Notes under the pieces: generated by a model
What the model saw: the letters and a program-made list of their open reading frames with translations, nothing else
What the model was told of the DNA's origin: nothing
The model's database searches: none
Position numbers and translations under genes: made by a program
Origin: Medicago truncatula
Lineage: Eukaryota > Streptophyta > Magnoliopsida > Fabales > Fabaceae
DNA length: 64,000 nucleotides
Direction: 5' to 3'
NCBI RefSeq assembly: GCF_003473485.1
Contig: NC_053046.1
Location: 258,001 to 322,000 of the forward strand
Shown: positions 58,719 to 64,000 of the stretch, piece after piece
How positions within the stretch are numbered: the first letter of the stretch is position 1
Layout: every line of letters begins with the position of its first letter

Positions 58719-60962
58719 ATGAAAATCCGATCGGTATTCGACGGCGTCGAGTTGCGAACCGAATTCTCAAAAACTGGTATCGATCCAAAGTTCATTCCAA
58801 TTATATGGAAGCATATCTTTCGAAACAGTAATTCTGATTCTGATTATTGTAATTGGGAATGGGAAAAACACGTTCCTTCTTTACCTTGTTCAGCTTATTC
58901 ATTCCTCCGTTCAAACTTCAAAACTCCTCTCTCTTCTTCTCTTGACTCGATTTTCCATTCTTCTGATAATGTGACTTCGAAACTTGTCATCAAGCTTCAA
59001 AATGGTGAATTTGTTGAAGCTGTTATTATGAGATATGATACTCGTTTGGGTAAATATGGTGGTGAACCTCGTCCTGGTGGTCTAAGAGCTACTTTATGTA
59101 TTTCTTCTCAGGTTGGATGCAAAATGGGTTGTAAATTCTGTGCAACTGGAAGTATGGGATTTAAAAGTAACTTATCCTCTGGTGAAATTGTCGAGCAGTT
59201 GGTTCATGCTTCTGCTTTTGCACATATCCGTAATGTTGTCTTCATGGTAATTAAATTCTTTTTCTATGCCTCTATTCATAGTTTCATAAGACAATAGTAT
59301 TTCATTTTCTATTTTCTTAATAGGGTATGGGAGAGCCTTTGAACAACTATTCTGCTGTGGTAGAATCTGTGCGCATCATGTCTGGGTCACCATTTCAGTT
59401 GTCATTGAAAAGGATTACCGTCTCAACTGTAAAATATCAACTTTTGACCTTGCATTGTCTTCTATCATTTCTGACATAATTTAACTTGCATTAATTTGTT
59501 TTTTTATTCCATTAATTGTGTCTTTTACTTCACGTGTTTTTAGGTTTAACTTTACAAGATATACAACATACTTACTTTGTTTTAGAGTATTCCAGCCAAA
59601 TCATATCTTCTTTATTAAGCATATCAATTACTATTTGAGTGTAATCTGAGAAATTCCCTGAGGCTAATGCATATTATGTTTATACCAAGAGTTTGCGACA
59701 TTAAGCCCGTTACGATACAGGTCATAGGGTGCTTCTAAGAGCTTCTATATAACAAAAATACATTTTAAAGTTTTTGAAGTGGTGTTTGGTGTAATTTAAT
59801 GTTTTTAGCTTTTGACTTTTAGAGAATCATGCAGAAGAGCTTAGGTGGAAGTTTATTTTAAAAGCTTCTCTATTCTCAACCTATGGAACAGCTTCCCGAA
59901 GAGCTTACGATCAAGTATCATCCAAACAAAATTAACTTATCTAGAAGACCAAAACTAGCTTTTGCATTAGAACTTCCAGGAAAAAGATTTCTCATATAAG
60001 CTTTTCTATCTAGATAAGCTTATCAACGTTATAAAAATATACATATAAGTTTAATAAAACAGATATTTGCCTTGTCTGTTATTATATTGTTAAGTAATTT
60101 CTTTTGGAAAATTTATGGCTTATGAAGGGTACATTTGCATCTATAATAGGTTGGCATCATTCATTCTATCAACAAGCTTCATAATGATGTGCCTGGTTTG
60201 AACTTGGCAGTCTCGCTGCATGCACCAGCCCAAGACATCCGTTGCCAGATAATGCCTGCTGCCCGTGCTTTCCCTTTGGAAAAACTTATGGCTTCACTGC
60301 AAGAATATCAAAGGAAAAGGTATGTATTTATTTTACTTCTGAGTATACATAAACTTCATTTCTTTTTAGTGTTGTGAACAGTTTTAGTGATTTTGGAGTC
60401 TGCGTTAATTACAGTCTGCAGAAAATATTAATTGAATACATAATGCTTGATGGTGTGAATGATGAAGAGCAGCATGCCCACCTATTAGGAAAGCTGCTGG
60501 AAACATTTGAAGTGGTAAATACTCAAACTTTACTTGATAGCAATTAGCATATCAGAAATTCCTGAAGTCTGAATTTTGAAGTAATTCTCAAATTGCATTT
60601 GTTGATTTCTGAAGCAGACAAAATTTACTCAGACATTTCTCTCTATTTGTCTTAAACATGATCACCATTCCTTGTTGCGCAATGCTATTAACCTTTTGCA
60701 TATTGTCTGAATTGTTATGCAGGTAGTGAACTTAATACCTTTCAACTCTATTGGTACATTGAGTCAATTCAAATCTACTAGTGAGCAGAAAGTGTCTAAG
60801 TTTCAGAAAATTTTAAGGGGTACCTATAATATTCGAACAACAGTCCGGAAGCAGATGGGTGAGGACATAAGTGGTGCATGCGGACAATTGGTGGTTAACT
60901 TACCTGACAAGTCTCTTGGAAATGCTAACCCCCTAACGGATATAGAAGATCTTGTTATTTGA
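58719..60962 (+). CDS. RlmN-like radical SAM RNA methyltransferase
   Basis: Five exons: 58719-59246, 59324-59428, 60150-60319, 60415-60514 and 60723-60962. They total 1143 bases and 380 residues, in phase throughout. The radical SAM cluster motif CxxxCxxC is present as CKMGCKFC (after ISSQVG). [12 protein letters not shown] is the following SAM-binding GGE-type motif. [20 protein letters not shown] and [10 protein letters not shown] are typical of RlmN/Cfr, and SGACGQL carries the resolving cysteine of the two-cysteine mechanism. RlmN enzymes put a methyl group on C2 of adenine in 23S rRNA (A2503) and some tRNAs. The closest remembered plant protein is At3g19630. I chose the start at 58719 because it matches that protein's N-terminus; an in-frame ATG 63 bases earlier would add 21 basic residues. 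Localisation is uncertain. Confidence 0.93.
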
Positions 60963-62164
60963 TATATTCATATAAGGTTAATTCAACTCTTGGGCCGAAT
61001 TTTAAAAACTAGTCTCCTTGTTTTATGTATTGTTTTGAAGTTGAAATTTATAGAAACCAGCTGTAGAAGTTAAGACGCACTTGGTGAAGCGCAACTGCGC
61101 AATGATAATCCTTGATTTGAATGATCTTTGGTCCTCCTAATAGTATACTACTAGAAACTTCCACAATCCATGTCATTTCATCAACTCATATATAATGATT
61201 AATATTTTTGTAGTTTTGCTGTTCTAATTAATTTTGCATAACTGCAAACGTGGATACCTGTTGCAGTTTTACTTATGAATTACATGATATTGTTACACAA
61301 ACAGAAGTTGAAGAAACAGAATTATATACTTAATTATATTGTTTGTGTTGCACAATTTCACCTGATATCCAATGTGAAACGTTGGTTTATAACACTATCC
61401 TTTTTTCCTTTGTAAGTGTGTTTCTAGCAGTTTTCAAACTTGAATGCGTATATCAACTGTGACTCATAACAATCAATGAATGTCGCCCAATGGCCGACTC
61501 GATGGATTAATTATGTTTTACTCGGCGATGTTAAGTATTAATAGATAAGTCAAGCATAACAGTCCAAAATGTTATCTGAAGTTCTGCACCGAGTAATATT
61601 TCTACTAGCTGCAAAGGTCTTAAACCGGTTTGTGTTCAGAGAAGCAGAGGAACAACTCATCTCTGCTCAAATCAGCTCAACCAAGCAAAGACAAGCTCAA
61701 CATACTTCATCTGAGTACATAATATTTACCAAATACAAATTTCGGCCAGGAATATTTAACTAAAAGATACATTGTTCTAGAAATGGTCACGATCAAGCAA
61801 AACGATTTGATAGTTTAGGAAAACCGTTGATACAAGCATTTCAACTGCTGATCACTCTGCGCTAAATGAAGCCAAAGACAATTCTAATTTCAAAGCCAAA
61901 GGGCAAGTCTAATTTCAAATCCTGTCCGCCTAAATCAGCAGGAACTGAAGCCAGATAACCTCTGCTGAACGTGACAGTTGTTTCACGCAACAGGATCTCT
62001 TAGCATGCTGATGATGGTGATAAACTTTGATATAATAATAATGAACAGATTCATCATCATCATAATATGCACCTGAGTTATACATGTAAACATGGGGAAA
62101 TGAAATACTTAGTTGGGCAACTCATCTCTGAAATTTCCAGAACAACCTTTAAGAGCTTATAAAT
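60963..62164. other. intergenic
   Basis: 3' flank of the RlmN-like gene. The 64-codon frame at 61569 has no motif. No element ends identified. Confidence 0.45.
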
Positions 62165-62935
62165 ATTTTATGAAGCCAAAAGAGCTTCCCCAGTTTTGCA
62201 ATTTGGTCATCCTCATTTTGAGGAACGATGGAACGGCGTCCTTATCAACGTCTTTATACAAATCACGTTGCCACTTCTCAGTTTGAGTTTTACTAGGAAG
62301 ATATCCTTACCTTCCAACAAATTTATCTCTTCCCATGGAATTGTCATTGCCAGCATTGCCCCTATGCCTTTCTCTTGACGCAAAACCTGACTCTCCCAGT
62401 TTTTATCCTTGTAGGGTGCTTTGTCATCTGCAAATTGCTTCTCAGGTCTGTCCAAATGGTATGGATTGCTGCTTCTTTCCTCCTTCCTTTCTGTCCTTTC
62501 TGGACGATGGTTAAACTGGCCTTTTGCAGCTAGATTAACGTCTCCTGAATCCACCGGAGCCTTCTTCTCCTTGAATGCAGGTCTTTTCCTCGAGGTAGGA
62601 GGTTGATCCTCTTTTCTTTCAGAAAAAACCACCTTGTCTGTGAGATGTATAATTGTCAAGTTTAGCTTGTGATTTCTCATCTCTTTTCTCTCTTCCTTCT
62701 GTGAATGCAAGTATTTCCCTTCAGCTTTATGTTTGGGAAGTTCGTAATGATCATTTGATTTGTTGTCCACATCCTTGTGCAGATTCTCCTCAGCTTTTGA
62801 GTTATAATGGTGCAATGCATGAGACTGACAGCGTCTGTGACCTCTATTTTCGGCATTAGAACTGGCTGTTTTCACTGTCTCTTTTTGTTTTCCATCATTT
62901 TTGTACCAATCAAGTATTGTTCATTATTAGATTAG
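62165..62935 (-). pseudogene. decayed gene for a highly charged protein, family not named
   Basis: The minus-strand frame 62875-62213 is rich in Lys, Glu, Arg, His and Asn. It includes TSRKRPAFKEKKAPVDSGD, RPERTERKEERSSNPYHLDR and PEKQFADDKAPYKDKNWES. The frame continues upstream without an ATG to about 62915 (LDWYKNDGKQKET). Downstream the natural continuation seems to lie in other frames: GNAGNDNSMGRDKFVGR, then after a stop EKWQRDLYKDVDKD, then in a third frame PQNEDDQIAKLGKLF. I recall plant proteins ending in a KWKHDLYDEA...DDQIAKVEALL motif, to which this corresponds. The gene thus has at least two frame shifts and one stop within its last 70 codons. A first exon could lie further right. 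Function unknown. Confidence 0.5.
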
Positions 62936-62964
62936 ATTGAATATAAAGCTATGAAGCACATACA

Positions 62965-63195
62965 ACAGACATGACACGGACACCAACACATCAATACATG
63001 TTTCTTTTAGAAAATGACATAATTTAATATAATGACATGTGTCGGTGTCATATCAGACACTAACACATGTGAGACACGACATGGACAATGACAGACACGT
63101 CGACACCGATAAAATTTTGAGAAAATGACATAATGTAATCACATGTGTCAGATGCCGACACATGTCAGACACCGAGACATGCCTTCAATGAAAAG
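62965..63195. repeat. GACAC-rich repeat
   Basis: Many copies in both orientations of ACACATGTCAGACAC, GACACGGACACC and ATGTGTCGGTGTC. The block GAAAATGACATAATNTAAT occurs twice (about 63013 and 63120). It looks like an element or local amplification; no clear ends. Confidence 0.5.
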
Positions 63196-63876
63196 TGTTG
63201 GTGCTACGGCCCAACATCCCCACCACAAAAATCAATAAATTAATAAGGACATGGGCAGAATGGATGCAATACATAGTTTCGCTTAGAGGAATGAATATAA
63301 CAAACAAATAGAATAAGTTTAGGCTAGAAGCTTACAATTGATCTCTTAATGAGTGGTTATGTTAGGTAGGGAAGATTAACGGTAACACATCTTGCAGCTT
63401 CATTTTAGCCTTATTTACTTGTATTATTATTATTATTATTATACGATATATCCGATTGTCATATGAGATGGACATCTCTTAAACAAGATCTGGAGTTCGA
63501 AATTGTGAATAAAAGGATAGACACCCACACCCCTTTGAGTCTGTTTGAATAAAAAATATATATCATATCCTTTGTTCTAATAGTCTTGCTTTAATTCAGA
63601 ACCCTCAATGAGTTTCTCTATTTTATTCATCATATCAAAGTTCATAAAACAACCATAATCACAAATAGAAATTATACATATGTTTTATTGTGTACAACGA
63701 AGACAACGCGGTTTTAACCTTAAAACCTCATGCATGCTACCCAAATCTCTCACAACTAGAGCAATCCTAGCAGCTTACAGGTTACATATACATATCACAT
63801 GCAAAAATAACAGATTATTAGCTAATAATAACGGCCATATGTTGAGTTTATGCTACACCAACATCGTAAGCTTTGA
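63196..63876. other. intergenic or 3' UTR, no coding sequence seen
   Basis: An ATT microsatellite lies at 63422-63441. The part to the right is probably the 3' UTR of the gene entering from the right edge. Confidence 0.4.
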
Positions 63877-64000
63877 CTACTCTCTAACAAAAAAATGATC
63901 AATGGGCGTATGCTTGCCCTCCTTGTGAGACAACTTTTGCTTCTTGGATTTGCTTTGTCTATTGATTCGGTGCTTCTGACCCTGACTGGAAGAAACAAGA
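63877..64000 (-). CDS. C-terminal end of a basic protein (partial)
   Basis: Minus-strand open frame from the window edge to a TAG at 63877-63879. It encodes RQSKSKKQKLSHKEGKHTP then IDHFFVRE. The Lys/Ser/Arg-rich tail looks like a nuclear or nucleolar protein end and ends at a clean stop. The rest lies outside the window. I do not recognise the family. Confidence 0.4.
   Translation of the reverse strand, partial: LVSSSQGQKHRINRQSKSKKQKLSHKEGKHTPIDHFFVRE

Overview
The window is nuclear DNA from a flowering plant, most likely a papilionoid legume such as Medicago or Trifolium. The support is AT-rich intergenic DNA, GT-AG introns, dense short inverted-repeat elements of types common in legumes, and gene families typical of eudicots. 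The species is inferred from general resemblance, because no search was possible.

Host genes, left to right: a small LEA-like protein (962-1403, -); an ectodomain-only LRR protein with SERK-type exons (4393-6132, +); a PUT5/LAT-type polyamine/amino-acid transporter (7553-9348, -); a 140-residue UBP-type zinc finger protein (12338-14949, -); ribosomal protein S29 (21554-22469, +); the spindle-checkpoint WD40 protein BUB3 (24794-27710, -); an RSL-class bHLH factor (31949-33530, +); a vacuolar sorting receptor (35109-38828, -); a B3-domain cluster mixed with an RPA1-like OB-fold gene (39763-44466); a 78-residue small protein (51667-51903, +) with a decayed 5' copy about 5 kb away; an EPFL-type secreted peptide gene (52942-53327, +); an RlmN-like radical SAM methyltransferase (58719-60962, +); a decayed charged-protein gene (62165-62935, -); and the C-terminal end of a basic protein running off the right edge. 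Exon-by-exon reconstruction gives uninterrupted, correctly phased proteins for the LEA-like, LRR, PUT5, UBP zinc finger, S29, BUB3, bHLH and RlmN-like genes. The VSR, EPFL and B3 genes each carry what looks like a single-base frame break.

The genes are mostly unrelated housekeeping and developmental genes and do not form a pathway. The order PUT5 - BUB3 - RlmN-like resembles, from memory, a block on Arabidopsis chromosome 3 (about At3g19553 to At3g19630), so the window looks like a conserved gene-rich segment expanded by mobile elements.

Mobile and repeated DNA fills the rest. There are two nested solo LTRs of one family in opposite orientation, each with its own 5-bp target duplication (15715-20361), and a fragment of the same family at 49034-50090. 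There is a 1.36-kb Mutator-like element inside a tandem repeat array (46617-48620), two MULE-type MITEs with 9-bp duplications, PIF/Harbinger and mariner-type MITEs, a LINE fragment ending in a 39-base A run, a possible SINE, a small Copia-like LTR plus primer-binding site abutting a plastid rpoB fragment, and a related solo LTR nearby. The most unusual structure is a roughly 1.6-kb hairpin-forming inverted repeat inside intron 3 of the UBP zinc finger gene. Each arm carries a copy of the 3' end of a coiled-coil gene resembling FRIGIDA-like genes. I found no clear new biochemical system. The hairpin and the RPA/B3 cluster are the best candidates for something undescribed.
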